DNA of 64,000 nucleotides from JAKZVK01 sp965237575 (GTDB taxonomy: Bacteria; Acidobacteriota; Terriglobia; Bryobacterales; UBA6623), in NCBI GenBank assembly GCA_965237575.1, contig CBDEGI010000004.1, forward strand, positions 1,240,001 to 1,304,000. The letters run 5' to 3'. Shown one piece after another: positions 44,797-53,900 of this stretch (position 1 is its first letter; the number at the start of each line of letters is the position of its first letter). The notes below the pieces were generated by a model. The model was given only the letters and a program-made list of their open reading frames with translations, was not told the origin of the DNA and ran no database searches. Both the position numbers and the translations under genes were made by a program.

Positions 44797-45747
44797 TCAG
44801 ACCGAAGGAAACGGCCAAAGTTCCTCGACGGTCTTGCCAAGCATCCACCGTTTGTCGTCTTCGTTGAGGAAGTCCATCTCGTCGCGAACCAGTTGCAGGG
44901 CTTTCGCGTAGCCACAGGACTCTTCGACCCCGGGCCAGTCGGTACCCCACATGAGCCGTTGCGGCCCGTAGACGTCATACAGCTTCTTCACTTGATCCCA
45001 AGTGTCGCGGTACGGGTACGGTTCCTTCGACAGAGACCAGGTGTGCGAGATCTTCACATAGACGTGGGGAAACCTAGCCAGGTCGAGCAGCTTCTCTAAT
45101 TCGTCCGGCTGATCAATCGGACACGACGCCATGTGATCAATCGAAACCTTGATGTCCGGATAACGCTCGATCCATGTCGCGACGGCCGGCAGCCGTGAGG
45201 CGCCGGTCAGAATCAGCATCGGGATCTTCAACTCGTCGGTGCGCTTCCAGATCGGGTCCATCAACTCCTCGTTGTGGATCCAATCGCCGGCGTCCCGCGT
45301 CGAAGGACTCAACCGCACGCCGCGAAACCCGTACTCCTCGACCCACTTGGAGAGGTCGTCCGCGGCGCTGGCGGCCTCAGGGTTGACGCGGCAGACGCCC
45401 TGGAACTTGTCCGGATACTGCTTCACCACATCGGCGGCATAACGGCAGTCCCAGCGGTAGTAGATCACATGCACGATCACGGTATGGGCGACACCGTTGG
45501 CCTCCATCAGCGCCAACAGCGGTTCCGGCAACGCGTCTTCCTCCGGCGGGTTCTCCAACTCGGCCGGCCACGGGTAATTGGGATCGTTCTTCCAGATGTG
45601 AACGTGAGGATCGATGATCTTGTAGTCCGGCTGGGCGGGCGCCGCCGCCTGCTCGGGTTCGCCGCCGGCGCAACCGGCTTGGGCGATCAGGCCGGCACCG
45701 GCGATGCCCTTCAGAAGATCACGGCGAGTTGGATGCTGGTCCTGCAT
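44797..45747 (-). CDS. Tat-exported amidohydrolase-2-type TIM-barrel hydrolase
   Basis: 316 residues. A Tat signal (TRRDLLKGIAGAGLIAQAGC) ends at a Cys that may be lipidated. The barrel follows amidohydrolase family 2: IDPHVHIW with the metal His pair, VIVHVIYYRWDCRY, GFRGVRLSPS, HMASCPIDQPDELEK, FPHVYVKISH and MWGTDWPGVE with the catalytic Asp. Such enzymes hydrolyse lactones or decarboxylate aromatic and sugar acids. It follows the sugar isomerase gene after 14 bases, so the two are likely one operon on the minus strand. Confidence 0.87.
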   Translation of the reverse strand: MQDQHPTRRDLLKGIAGAGLIAQAGCAGGEPEQAAAPAQPDYKIIDPHVHIWKNDPNYPWPAELENPPEEDALPEPLLALMEANGVAHTVIVHVIYYRWDCRYAADVVKQYPDKFQGVCRVNPEAASAADDLSKWVEEYGFRGVRLSPSTRDAGDWIHNEELMDPIWKRTDELKIPMLILTGASRLPAVATWIERYPDIKVSIDHMASCPIDQPDELEKLLDLARFPHVYVKISHTWSLSKEPYPYRDTWDQVKKLYDVYGPQRLMWGTDWPGVEESCGYAKALQLVRDEMDFLNEDDKRWMLGKTVEELWPFPSV

Positions 45748-45761
45748 ATGACCCTCCCGGG

Positions 45762-46580
45762 TTAGACCGTCAAGAACGAACGCAAGAATCGGTTGCCGCG
45801 CGGGATGGCCGTCGATTGGTCCTCTTTGCCTTCGTAGACCAAGCTGATGAAGCCGTTGAAGTGCACGCCGCGAAGGATGTTGAACACCTTGTCATAGTCG
45901 ATCCACTTCTCACGTCCCTGGTCGTCGAGATCGTAGAGCTTGGCGCGAACAAACTGCGTGAGCGGAGCGACCTTGGCGATGCTGTCGTAGTAGTCGCCGT
46001 AGTCGTGACCGGCGTGGACGGGCCCGTTCGGGCCTTTGCGGCCGGTGAAGTGGCCGGTGTCGAGTAACAGCGTGAAGTTCGGGTGATTGATCTCTTTCTT
46101 GAACCGTACCATTTCGTCGCCGGTGCTGGTCAGTCCGCTGTGATTCTGCAGGGCGACCGGCATGCCGAATTCGGCTCCCATCTCCGCTGTCTTACGCAAG
46201 CCCCGAACGCCCCTTTGAAAGGCCGTTTCGTAGTCATCGCCGTCGGGCACCCGCCCGACAAATACCCGCAGCAGGGGCGCGCCGAGGAACATCCCCACTT
46301 CCATCGCCTCGCGGGCCTTGGCGATTTCAGCGGGATGCGTGTCGTCCGGACCGCCGAAGCGGGTGGAGACGCAGAAGCACGCCATCGTCAGACCGAGGTC
46401 GAGACCGCGCCGGCGCACTTCTTTGAGATGCGCCTTGTCGGTTCCGCTGAGATTGCGGATGTGAACCGAGACGCCGTCGAGATTCAGCTCCCGGCAGGTA
46501 TCGAGGAACTTGAAGATGTCCATCGTGCCGGCGTTGAACTGCCTCGCGTAGCTGAGGGACAAGCAGCAGAGTCGCATCAT
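45762..46580 (-). CDS. Sugar phosphate isomerase/epimerase (xylose-isomerase-like TIM barrel)
   Basis: 272 residues (ATG at 46580 or 46577). The AP-endonuclease-2/IolE-like fold shows LNLDGVSVHIRNLSG, LGLTMACFCVSTRFG, AREAMEVGMFLGAPLLRVFVG, Glu/His metal-site segments ALQNHSGLTS, LLLDTGHFTG, and GFISLVYEGKEDQS at the end. Cofactor is probably Mn or another divalent metal. It has no signal peptide. Cotranscription with the downstream exported amidohydrolase suggests sequential use of one substrate. Another member of the fold is at 56686-57555. Confidence 0.87.
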   Translation of the reverse strand: MMRLCCLSLSYARQFNAGTMDIFKFLDTCRELNLDGVSVHIRNLSGTDKAHLKEVRRRGLDLGLTMACFCVSTRFGGPDDTHPAEIAKAREAMEVGMFLGAPLLRVFVGRVPDGDDYETAFQRGVRGLRKTAEMGAEFGMPVALQNHSGLTSTGDEMVRFKKEINHPNFTLLLDTGHFTGRKGPNGPVHAGHDYGDYYDSIAKVAPLTQFVRAKLYDLDDQGREKWIDYDKVFNILRGVHFNGFISLVYEGKEDQSTAIPRGNRFLRSFLTV

Positions 46581-47079
46581 AGGCCGATCTCCTACAGAAA
46601 GGATCGTCCAGGATTCCCGGGCGATGTCCTAGAGTTCCGTTGCCGTTCAAGCGCTTCGACGCAGGATTGCTGAAGCAGATACCATCCTCTCGACCACCAC
46701 TCTAACCTGAAGGCGGAGCCCGAACGCACCAACGAGCTGCCAAGGCGCTTGGGCCAAGCTGGCTGGCTCGGCGTTCAAGATGCCTCAGAGCATACCAGAG
46801 CCCACATCCTACGTCCCACCGGCACAGGTTCTTCCGGTATCATCAAACTTTGGTCCGGCATGGCGTGGCTAGGTATGGCATGGCTTGGCTGGGCGAGGCA
46901 AGGGGGCCAATGGCCCAGGAGAAGGGGCAGACGATGAAGTCTGCCCCTTTTCTTTGTTGCAGTAGCGCAACATCCCAACGGCAACGTAGCGGAGGACACT
47001 GCCGACCGGCTCGGGGTAGTCGGAGCTACAGCGCGCACGCGATGAGGGTTCACCTGCCGCGACAGAGTGGAGATGTGCC
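46581..47079. other. Gap of about 500 bases: short repeats and a hairpin
   Basis: No gene seen. At about 46859-46895 is an imperfect direct repeat built on ATGGCRTGGCT. A strong hairpin follows at 46922-46955 (listed separately). The right side, next to the end of the small acidic protein gene, has nothing further. Confidence 0.4.
46922..46955 (+). terminator. Rho-independent-type hairpin
   Basis: AAGGGGCAGAC - GATGAA - GTCTGCCCCTT followed by TTCTTT on the plus strand: an 11-bp perfect stem with a T-rich tail. It lies 125 bases past the end of the minus-strand gene at 47080; since the stem is symmetric and the minus-strand tail is only moderately T-rich, it may act for that gene or in both directions. 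Confidence 0.65.
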
Positions 47080-47604
47080 TTACCAAATGGAGATGTTGAC
47101 TTCGTTGTCGGAGTCCTTCACATACACGAGTTCGCCCTGTGCCTCCCCCAACGCGGAGATTGCTTCCGTGAATCCAAAACTTTCGCCGTCGTAGGAGTTG
47201 ACGAGTTCCGCCAGCATGGCCAGCGGCACCCGGACCCTCACCGTCTCGTCGGGTGTCGACACGCTCACGACCAAGTCAGGGCCGCTCTTCGTCACCAGCA
47301 CGGTTTCGTCGCGGCTCTCCACCGATACCAGCGTGGCTTCGTCGACCTTGGCCAACTCCTCCACGGCCGCGGCGAGCAGAGCCTGGTACTCGGCAAGTTC
47401 AGAGTCCTGGAAGCGGGTTGCCTCTGTGGGCGTCAACCAGAGGGTCGCTTCGATCAGCGCCAAAGGAACGGGCGCAAAGATGCGGAAGCCGTCGTCGGCG
47501 CCCGCGTGGACGTCGATGACACAGTAGGTGGCCGTTGCCAGCAGGCCGGCGGGGATCAAGATGGCAATCGCGACGGCCAGGGCGATCTTCTGTTTGCGTG
47601 TCAT
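47080..47604 (-). CDS. Small acidic exported protein, paralogue of the next gene
   Basis: 174 residues, no named family recognised. An N-terminal membrane segment (KIALAVAIAILIPAGLLATATYC without lipobox) precedes an acidic domain with two halves: LALIEATLWLTPTEATRF and VRVRVPLAMLAELVNSYDGESFGFTEAISALGEAQGELVYVKDSD. The second half matches the C-terminal part of the protein at 47670-48251 in order and spacing (IPVEVVDALF, LRAAIRRLG, RGEIVKVDDGD), so the two are paralogues in one operon, 65 bases apart. A DUF4097-like or signalling role is possible. Both look periplasmic. Confidence 0.6.
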   Translation of the reverse strand: MTRKQKIALAVAIAILIPAGLLATATYCVIDVHAGADDGFRIFAPVPLALIEATLWLTPTEATRFQDSELAEYQALLAAAVEELAKVDEATLVSVESRDETVLVTKSGPDLVVSVSTPDETVRVRVPLAMLAELVNSYDGESFGFTEAISALGEAQGELVYVKDSDNEVNISIW

Positions 47605-47669
47605 GGCGGGGTCTGGTTTTGCTGTTGCGGTCTCGGCCCCGGACTCAGCGTCCGGGGCCGGCTTCAGGC

Positions 47670-48251
47670 TTAGCTGGTCTCGTCGATCCAGATGCGAACT
47701 TTCTTGTCGCCGTCATCGACTTTGACAATCTCACCGCGTTGGGTGCCGAGGCGGCGAATGGCGGCGCGCAGGTTCAGTTCCTCGCCTTCACCGTCAAAAA
47801 GGGCGTCCACGACTTCAACGGGGATTTCGATACGCACCTTCTCGTTCTCACCGGTGCGGTCATCCACGTTGATGTGCAGCGTATTGCCGCGGCGCGCGAT
47901 GCGGATGTGCTGGTCCTTCTCCTCGACGGAGACGAACTCAGCGTCGCCCGCCCCGCGGAGGTCCTGCCACATGAGGCGGAGGTCTTCGACGGTCAGGTTG
48001 GCGTTCTTGAGTTTGAAACGGCCCTTTTCGACGACCTTGTCGGGGGCGGCGCTCAGGCCGATCTCGACGACCGAGAGGGGCAGGTTGACCTGGACCTTGG
48101 TGGCATCTTCGCCCTGCTCGGTGACGTGAATATGGATCCATGGGCGGGCGGTTTCCTGCGCGGCGGCGCCCGGTGCGAGAAACAGCGGGGCAGCAAGCAG
48201 CGTTGCGACTGCCAATGTGGTCGCGAGTGCGGCCGCTAGATGTCGTTTCAT
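47670..48251 (-). CDS. Exported acidic protein with repeated lobe
   Basis: 193 residues from the ATG at 48251 (ATG 48260 is in frame). The signal peptide is LAAALATTLAVATLLAAPLFLAPGAAAQ. The mature part has two similar lobes: VQVNLPLSVVEIGLSAAP and VRIEIPVEVVDALFDGEG, each followed by a helix and an acidic strand (FVSVEEKDQHIRI; GEIVKVDDGDKKVRI). No known family was recognised; proteins of this look accompany envelope-stress systems in Acidobacteria, which I recall only loosely. The upstream ribosome binding site AAGGAGATGACTTCC is strong for 48251. Confidence 0.6.
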   Translation of the reverse strand: MKRHLAAALATTLAVATLLAAPLFLAPGAAAQETARPWIHIHVTEQGEDATKVQVNLPLSVVEIGLSAAPDKVVEKGRFKLKNANLTVEDLRLMWQDLRGAGDAEFVSVEEKDQHIRIARRGNTLHINVDDRTGENEKVRIEIPVEVVDALFDGEGEELNLRAAIRRLGTQRGEIVKVDDGDKKVRIWIDETS

Positions 48252-48605
48252 GGAAGTCATCTCCTTGTCGGTTGGGGCTGGTTCGTTTGGGCTGATGATC
48301 AGCCGGTCTTGATCGGGTATACGCGCACGGCCGGCGAAAGTTCCCGTCGGCGGATCTTGACACGCCCGTAGGCCGGCAGGAGATTCTGTCGTACCTCAAC
48401 GGCCGTGCCGCGGAAACAACCGAGCCCCGAACGCCAGTGAGGGGTCAATCCCCGCCCGGTGGCACAGAGGCAGCGAACCCGTCACTGGCGTTCCGGGCTC
48501 GGTTTCCGAAATGGACGCTCGTCGGTTTGCGGTCGAAGACCGTTTGTGCGGGTGGTCATGCACACAACATTGCAAATCACCTCCACCTGAACTACCCTCA
48601 TCCCC
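48252..48605. repeat. Gap with inverted repeat of the dispersed GCGTTCCGGGCTCGG family
   Basis: Arms at 48422-48440 (GAGCCCCGAACGCCAGTGA) and 48482-48500 match in 18 of 19 positions; the right arm extends to 48506 (GTCACTGGCGTTCCGGGCTC then GGTTTC) and recurs at 4797-4822. A smaller palindrome (GGGGTCAATCCCC) lies within the loop. No gene is seen. Confidence 0.75.
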
Positions 48606-50186
48606 ATGGGTCATCATCACCACCCCACACGCCGTGAGGTTCTTGAGTCGATTCCCTTGATCGGAGCCGGGAGCCTACTGCTGCCTGCCAATCTGCTGCG
48701 GGCGCAGAAGCCCGATACCGAAACGCCGGGCATCATCCGCGGGAGCTTGCGGGACGCCCGCACGGGTGCGCCGGTGGCGGCGAAGGTTCGCGTGACGAAT
48801 ACGGCGTCCAACGAATCGTATCTGCCCGAGAACGCCATCAGGACCATGCCCCAGCGCACGCAGCCTGATGTGCGGCACTACTTCTACGCGCGAGGCGACT
48901 ACGAAGCGGCCGTGCCGCCGGGACGCTACCGCATCGAGGTCGTGCGCGGCATCGACTATGAGGCCGAAGTGCAGTTCACCGAAGTCGGGGCGGGGATCAC
49001 GCACGTCCACAACTTTGAAGTGCAGCCGCTGCGGGATATGCGTGCGGCCGGTTGGTATTCGGGCAACACCCACACGCACTATCACCTCGAGATCGACGAG
49101 AACCCCGACGACCGTCTGCGCATGGTGCCCCCGGCCGAGGGGCTCGACGTGAGCTGCATCAGCTATCTGATTCGCAACGACTCGCCCTACATCACCAACC
49201 GTTATCCGGTAGGCCGCCTGCCCGAGTTTTCAAAGCACGGCACGCTGATGGATATGGGTGAGGAGGCGCGCAACAATTCCACCTTCGGCACGATCGGCTA
49301 TGGGCACTGCCTGTTCCTGGACATCCCGCGGCTGGTCGAGCCGGTCTCGACCGGGCTGCTCTCGTGGGATGGCAAGGCGCATGACTTCCCGACACTCTCG
49401 ATGCTGTGCGAGGAGGCGAAGAGCATCGGCGGCATCACCATCTGGTGCCACAACGGGATGGGCATGGAGCTACCGATCACGGCGGCGCTGGGGCATCTGG
49501 ATGCCTTCAACCTGGCCGATGGTTTGGACGCGGACTACGAACGCTATTACTCGTTGCTGAGCGCGGGCTTCCGACTTCCGGTGTCATCGGGAACGGACTG
49601 GTGGGTGTATGATCACAATCGCGTGTACGTGCAAATCGACGGCGAGCTAGACTACGACAAGTGGATCGCCGGATTGCGGGCGGGGCGAACGTTTGTCTCG
49701 AACGGCCCGTTGCTGGATTTCACCGTAAATGGGAGGAAGGCGGGCGCGACGCTGGGCGGCCTGGACCCCGGCGAGCCGCTGCAGGTTGAAGCGCGCGCGG
49801 ATTCGCGGCTGCCGTTTGACCGCTTGGAGATCCTGCAGAATGGCGAGGTCGTCGCCGAGGTGTTAGCGGCGGGTCAGCGTGAGGCCGCCCTGCAGCGCGA
49901 GATCAAGGTAACACGCGGGGGCTGGATCGCTGCGCGCGTGCGCTCATCGAGCAAGACCCATGCCGGCACGAAGGTCTTCGCCCACACCAGCCCCATCTAC
50001 CTGCGCGTGCCGGATACGCCTCACCGCTCGGCCGAAGCCTGCGGGGCCTTTATCGACGAGATCGAGAACTCGATGCGCTTCATCCGTAAGAACTACACCT
50101 TCGCCACCCAGGCGGATGAGGCTATCGCGATCGGGCGATTTGACCGCGGACGAGAAAAGTACCTTCAGCTAGTTCAAAATAGTTAG
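48606..50186 (+). CDS. Exported CehA/McbA-type PHP-domain metallohydrolase
   Basis: 526 residues. The start GHHHHPTRREVLESIPLIG is a Tat-like signal with natural histidines. A carboxypeptidase-regulatory-like beta domain (IIRGSLRDARTGAPVAAKVRV) spans about 40-145. The PHP-like domain begins with GWYSGNTHTHYHLEID, the HxH metal site, and continues with GGITIWCHNGMG, LNLADGLD-like and SSGTDWWVYDHNRVYVQ. The family includes carbaryl hydrolases, but most members act on unknown phosphoesters or amides. A C-terminal helix-strand region (MRFIRKNYTF) ends the protein. It stands before a hypothetical gene in the same orientation. Confidence 0.82.
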   Translation: MGHHHHPTRREVLESIPLIGAGSLLLPANLLRAQKPDTETPGIIRGSLRDARTGAPVAAKVRVTNTASNESYLPENAIRTMPQRTQPDVRHYFYARGDYEAAVPPGRYRIEVVRGIDYEAEVQFTEVGAGITHVHNFEVQPLRDMRAAGWYSGNTHTHYHLEIDENPDDRLRMVPPAEGLDVSCISYLIRNDSPYITNRYPVGRLPEFSKHGTLMDMGEEARNNSTFGTIGYGHCLFLDIPRLVEPVSTGLLSWDGKAHDFPTLSMLCEEAKSIGGITIWCHNGMGMELPITAALGHLDAFNLADGLDADYERYYSLLSAGFRLPVSSGTDWWVYDHNRVYVQIDGELDYDKWIAGLRAGRTFVSNGPLLDFTVNGRKAGATLGGLDPGEPLQVEARADSRLPFDRLEILQNGEVVAEVLAAGQREAALQREIKVTRGGWIAARVRSSSKTHAGTKVFAHTSPIYLRVPDTPHRSAEACGAFIDEIENSMRFIRKNYTFATQADEAIAIGRFDRGREKYLQLVQNS

Positions 50187-50209
50187 ACCATCTTTCCCGG
50201 TGATACGAC

Positions 50210-51059
50210 ATGGCAGAGAGTCCCAATGATAATCGGGCGGCAACTTTCTCCCAATGGACAGACGGGCTCTTCAATATCGCCAAAATCGTTGCGTTGCTTG
50301 GAGCAGCGTTGTGGACGCTGTTGGAGTGGAACGTCTCGATCTTTCCCAAGGAGTCTCACGAGGAGCTGCTGAGAAAGGCCCAGAAGAGGACAAGCTTGGC
50401 CATCAAGCTGGGAGATATCCAGACTCATCGGCTTGACGAGACCACGCAGGCCGCCGGCTCGAACGACCAGCAAAGGCTCCTGTTCATCGGTGAGTGTTCG
50501 TTTACCAATGAACGTAACTTCCCGATAGCCCTCCAGGCCCAACAACTGACGGTGAGATTTGCGGCAGGCACAAAGGATCTTCCCACGCCGGGGAAGGATA
50601 CAGGCGGAGTCAATGCCTTCCAGATTCAATGGTCCGATGACATAGAGATCGACTATGACACGGCCTTCGGGCCCGTCAACGAAGGCCGCAACGCCACGAT
50701 TCTTGAGCCACGCGGCCGGAATGTGATCCCACTATGCGCTCCGCCGCTTCAGTACCAGGATCCTTCCTATCCCCGGGCCGTCTTCCTCGGCGGCGATGGC
50801 AATGTATGTACTGACCTCCACGCGACCGGTCACAATGAACTGGAAACCGTCGGAAAGCAGGCGGCTCGTCGAGATCGATATGGACTTTGTCATTTACGGT
50901 GTCGACCCCGAAACGAGCGAAGAGATTGAAGGTTCCCGTGTGGTGAATCGGCTTGCTTGCCCACCGCATGTTTGTAGACAAGGCCGGGGGAAGCCGCCGC
51001 GTGGCGCGAACATCCAGACGCCGGTAGCTGTCGTTGATTACCTGAGGTTAGGATCATGA
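50210..51059 (+). CDS. Membrane-anchored hypothetical protein (frameshifted)
   Basis: About 282 residues if one base is removed near 50790. One membrane segment near the N-terminus (LFNIAKIVALLGAALWTLLEW) precedes a soluble domain with strands ERNFPIALQAQQLTVRF, FQIQWSDDIEIDYDT and NEGRNATILEP. Past 50790 the first frame gives a basic, unlikely tail, whereas the other frame gives AMYVLTSTRPVTMNWKPSE and LVEIDMDFVIYGVDPETSEE, more protein-like, and ends in a TGA overlapping the ATG of the next gene by four bases (ATGA), the usual sign of a coupled gene. No family recognised. Confidence 0.6.
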
Positions 51060-52759
51060 AGCTAGGTTGCGTATTGTGGACAGTCCCGTTGATTACGATG
51101 GTTATTCTCGTCGCGACGTCGTGCGGAGACGCCTCGCTTTCCGAAGACGGCGTGCAAGTGGGCTCGGCCACCGAGCAGCATGTGATGATTCCTATGCGTG
51201 ACGGCAAGAGGCTGTCTGCCTATCTCTATTTCCCGGAGGGCACGGGCCCGTGGCCGGTGCTCTTGGAACAACGATACGCCGACCTGCGTGCCGACCGCAC
51301 ACGCCAAGGCTTGGCCGGCCTGGCCTCCCACGGCTACGTCGTCGCGGCCGAGAACTTTCGTGGGTCTCATCTCTCTGAAGGCATTTGGGACGGCTATCGC
51401 TCACTGGCCTGGGGCGAGCGGAAGGACGGCTACGACACCATTGAATGGCTGGCCGCGCAACCCTGGTCGACAGGGAAGGTCGGAACCTTCGGGTCCTCGC
51501 AGGGCGGGTACGCGCAGAACTTTCTCGCCGTTACCGAGCCGCCGCATCTGGTGGCACAATACATGATCGACACGGGGTTGAGTCTCTTTCACGAGGGCTA
51601 TCGCATCGGCGGCGCCACCAAGCCGAATCGCTTCAAGACCATGGCTCGGGTTTGCCGCGTCCCTGAGGAAAACGACCGCTGGCTGCGGGACACCTTTGAG
51701 CACCCGACCTACGACGAGTATTGGGAGCAGGAAGACTGCACACGGCACTTCGCAGAGATGAACGTACCCAATTTCACGATCGGCAGTTGGTACGACTACA
51801 TGAGCGTCGGGTCGATCCAGAGCTTCATCGGACGCCAACACAAAGGAGGGCCCAACTCGAGGGGCCGGCAGCAGTTGTTGCTTGGTCCATGGCTCCACGG
51901 CCGCTACAACAAGTCTGGCGCGAAGGTCGGGGATCTGGAGTACCCCGCGAACTCGACGTTTGACGTCAAGGATCACATGGTGCGGTGGTTTGATCACCAT
52001 CTGAAGAACGTCGAGAACGGAGTCGACAACGAGCCGGTGGTGCGGTACTACGTCATGGGAGCGGTTGGCGAGCCAGACGCGCCCGGCAACGAGTGGCGAA
52101 CGGCGGACGATTGGCCGGTCCCCGTGACCGAAACCTCGTACTACTTGAAGGCGGCGCAAGACGGGGAAGGCGGGCTCGCGCTGGCAGCTCCAAGCAGCGG
52201 GCAGGCATCGACCACTTACCGCAGCGATCCGGCCCACCCGGCACCGATCCAAACCCGCGCCTTCCCCGGTGCGCGTGACGCGCGTGGCTATGAAGAGCAT
52301 CCCGAGACGCAGACGTTCACGACCGAGCCCCTGGCCGAACCCGTGGAATGGACCGGGAAGGCGCGCGTGGAGCTGCACATCTCAACCAACGTCAAGGACA
52401 CCGATTACATCGTTCGGCTAACCGACGTCTATCCGGACGCTCGCTCGATCTTGATCATGGACTCGGTACGACGGGCTCGTTTTCGAGAGGGCTTCGAGCG
52501 CGAAGTCTTCATGGAGCCAGGCAAGGTTTACAAGATCGCGTTCGACATCGGGTCGCTGAGCCAGATCTTCAACCAAGGTCATCGAATCCGGATCACCGTG
52601 GGGAGCACCGGCGCGGAGTTCTACGAGCCCAACCCCAACACCGGCGGGCCGATGACGATTGAGCCACCGGCCGAAATGCTCGTGGCGGAAAACACCATCT
52701 ATCACACCGCGGCGCATCCGTCGCGCGTGATAGCGCCAGTGGTCGACGACGCGAAGTAG
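51056..52759 (+). CDS. CocE/NonD-family serine hydrolase (probable lipoprotein)
   Basis: 567 residues. The N-terminus has a membrane segment ending VATSC-Gly, a probable lipobox with Cys23. The alpha/beta-hydrolase domain carries the nucleophile Ser148 in GTFGSSQGGYAQ, preceded by GYVVAAENFRGSHLSEG; WSTGKVGTFGSS is characteristic of X-Pro dipeptidyl peptidase/CocE enzymes. A C-terminal jelly-roll domain begins near 425 (GKARVELHISTNVKDTDY) and contains FNQGHRIRITVGSTGAEFYEPNPN. The enzyme cleaves an acyl or peptide bond; the substrate is unknown. It overlaps the hypothetical gene upstream and is followed 14 bases later by an amidohydrolase. Confidence 0.9.
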   Translation: MKLGCVLWTVPLITMVILVATSCGDASLSEDGVQVGSATEQHVMIPMRDGKRLSAYLYFPEGTGPWPVLLEQRYADLRADRTRQGLAGLASHGYVVAAENFRGSHLSEGIWDGYRSLAWGERKDGYDTIEWLAAQPWSTGKVGTFGSSQGGYAQNFLAVTEPPHLVAQYMIDTGLSLFHEGYRIGGATKPNRFKTMARVCRVPEENDRWLRDTFEHPTYDEYWEQEDCTRHFAEMNVPNFTIGSWYDYMSVGSIQSFIGRQHKGGPNSRGRQQLLLGPWLHGRYNKSGAKVGDLEYPANSTFDVKDHMVRWFDHHLKNVENGVDNEPVVRYYVMGAVGEPDAPGNEWRTADDWPVPVTETSYYLKAAQDGEGGLALAAPSSGQASTTYRSDPAHPAPIQTRAFPGARDARGYEEHPETQTFTTEPLAEPVEWTGKARVELHISTNVKDTDYIVRLTDVYPDARSILIMDSVRRARFREGFEREVFMEPGKVYKIAFDIGSLSQIFNQGHRIRITVGSTGAEFYEPNPNTGGPMTIEPPAEMLVAENTIYHTAAHPSRVIAPVVDDAK

Positions 52760-52773
52760 GGTAACTCAAGCAA

Positions 52774-53559
52774 ATGATCTGGGACCTGCACGTACACTTC
52801 AGCAACTTCGAGGGACGCACTCCCGACGAACGGATGGCGAACCTCATCAAGATCGCCGACCGCATGGGGATCGAGCGGTTCCTGCTTTATCTCGGTTTTC
52901 CGCCGCACCCACACGACCCCACCCCGGAAGAGCTGACAACAATCAACGACCAAGTGCTCGAAGCGTTGACCCATTGGCATCATCGCGCCTGGGGCATGGT
53001 GTACCTGAATCCCAATCACCTCGATTTCAGCATGCGCGAGTTCGACCGTTGCGTACGCGATGGGCCGATGGTTGGCGTGAAGCTGTGGATCGCAAAGCCG
53101 TGTAGCGCGCCCGAACTCGACCCGATCGTCGATCGCGCCGCCGCGATGAATGCCGTCATATTCCAGCACACCTGGTTCAAGGTGAGCGGGAACTATCCGG
53201 GTGAGTCGACACCGCTCGACCTGGCGGCGTTGGCGAAGCGGCATCCCGAGGTGCCGATCGTCTGCGGCCACACAGGCGGCGACTGGGAGCGCGGGATTCG
53301 GGCCGTGCGGGACTGCGGGAACGTCTCGATCGGCATCGCCGGGTCCGACCCCACGAACGGGTTTGTCGAGATGGCAGTCCGCGAGTTGGGCCCAGAGCGC
53401 GTGATCTACGGCAGCGATGCCGGAGGACGCAGCTTCGCCTCGCAACTGGCCAAGGTGCAAGGCGCCAACATCCCCGAGTCGGCGAAGAAGCTCATCCTGG
53501 GCGAGAACCTCAAGCGCATGCTCACGCCGATCCTCGAGCGCAAGGGAGTCGCGGTATAG
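52774..53559 (+). CDS. Amidohydrolase-2-type metal-dependent hydrolase
   Basis: 261 residues without a signal peptide. The motif WDLHVHFS at residues 3-10 gives the metal His pair; AVIFQHTWFK, VCGHTGGDWERG and VIYGSDAGG give the further His and the catalytic Asp of the TIM barrel. It is short for the family but all strands seem present. It lies 14 bases after the CocE-type hydrolase and is cotranscribed with it, so it may process the product in the cytosol. Decarboxylase or lactonase activity cannot be told apart here. Confidence 0.86.
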   Translation: MIWDLHVHFSNFEGRTPDERMANLIKIADRMGIERFLLYLGFPPHPHDPTPEELTTINDQVLEALTHWHHRAWGMVYLNPNHLDFSMREFDRCVRDGPMVGVKLWIAKPCSAPELDPIVDRAAAMNAVIFQHTWFKVSGNYPGESTPLDLAALAKRHPEVPIVCGHTGGDWERGIRAVRDCGNVSIGIAGSDPTNGFVEMAVRELGPERVIYGSDAGGRSFASQLAKVQGANIPESAKKLILGENLKRMLTPILERKGVAV

Positions 53560-53619
53560 CCGTATCACGTCTGGCGGCCCCTTGCTTCGCCGCCCTGGAT
53601 TTGTTGGAATGAGGCTTCT

Positions 53620-53865
53620 ATGCCCTCTGCCGCCAAACTCGACCTGGAAACGTTCGTCGGCCGCCCGGTCGATCGCCTCACGCTCGATGAGCGCGAAGCG
53701 CTGATCGGCAAGTACATCGCGCGGGAGATGTATACGCCGCAGACGCTCCCCTTGCAGCGCATCGAGGCGATTGGAGACTCGGTGGAGGAATGTGTCGCAA
53801 TGCTGAAGCGCCGCGAGCTTGATCCGCTGGTCTTCGAGTTTGTGCGGTTGAATCCGGCGTACTGA
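53620..53865 (+). CDS. Small hypothetical protein
   Basis: 81 residues, soluble, no known family. Two features look protein-like: LDLETFVGRPVDRLTLDEREALIGKY, with a helix-turn-helix-like rhythm, and QRIEAIGDSVEECVAMLKRREL, an amphipathic helix. The codon use fits the genome and an ATG follows GGCTTCT. It lies between the amidohydrolase and the MOSC gene in the same orientation, 60 and 35 bases away, so it is probably part of the same transcript. Confidence 0.65.
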   Translation: MPSAAKLDLETFVGRPVDRLTLDEREALIGKYIAREMYTPQTLPLQRIEAIGDSVEECVAMLKRRELDPLVFEFVRLNPAY

Positions 53866-53900
53866 CCCCCGAGCCGTCCGTACCCATCCGCCCCGCAGCC

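Noticed and set aside
46859..46895. Possible CRISPR or tandem-repeat array
   Set aside because: Only two to three imperfect ATGGCRTGGCT units without spacers. No CRISPR array or cas gene is seen anywhere in the window.
48606..48630. His-rich start resembling a cloning tag
   Set aside because: Only four His, followed directly by a natural Tat-like signal and a full native protein; no vector sequence nearby.
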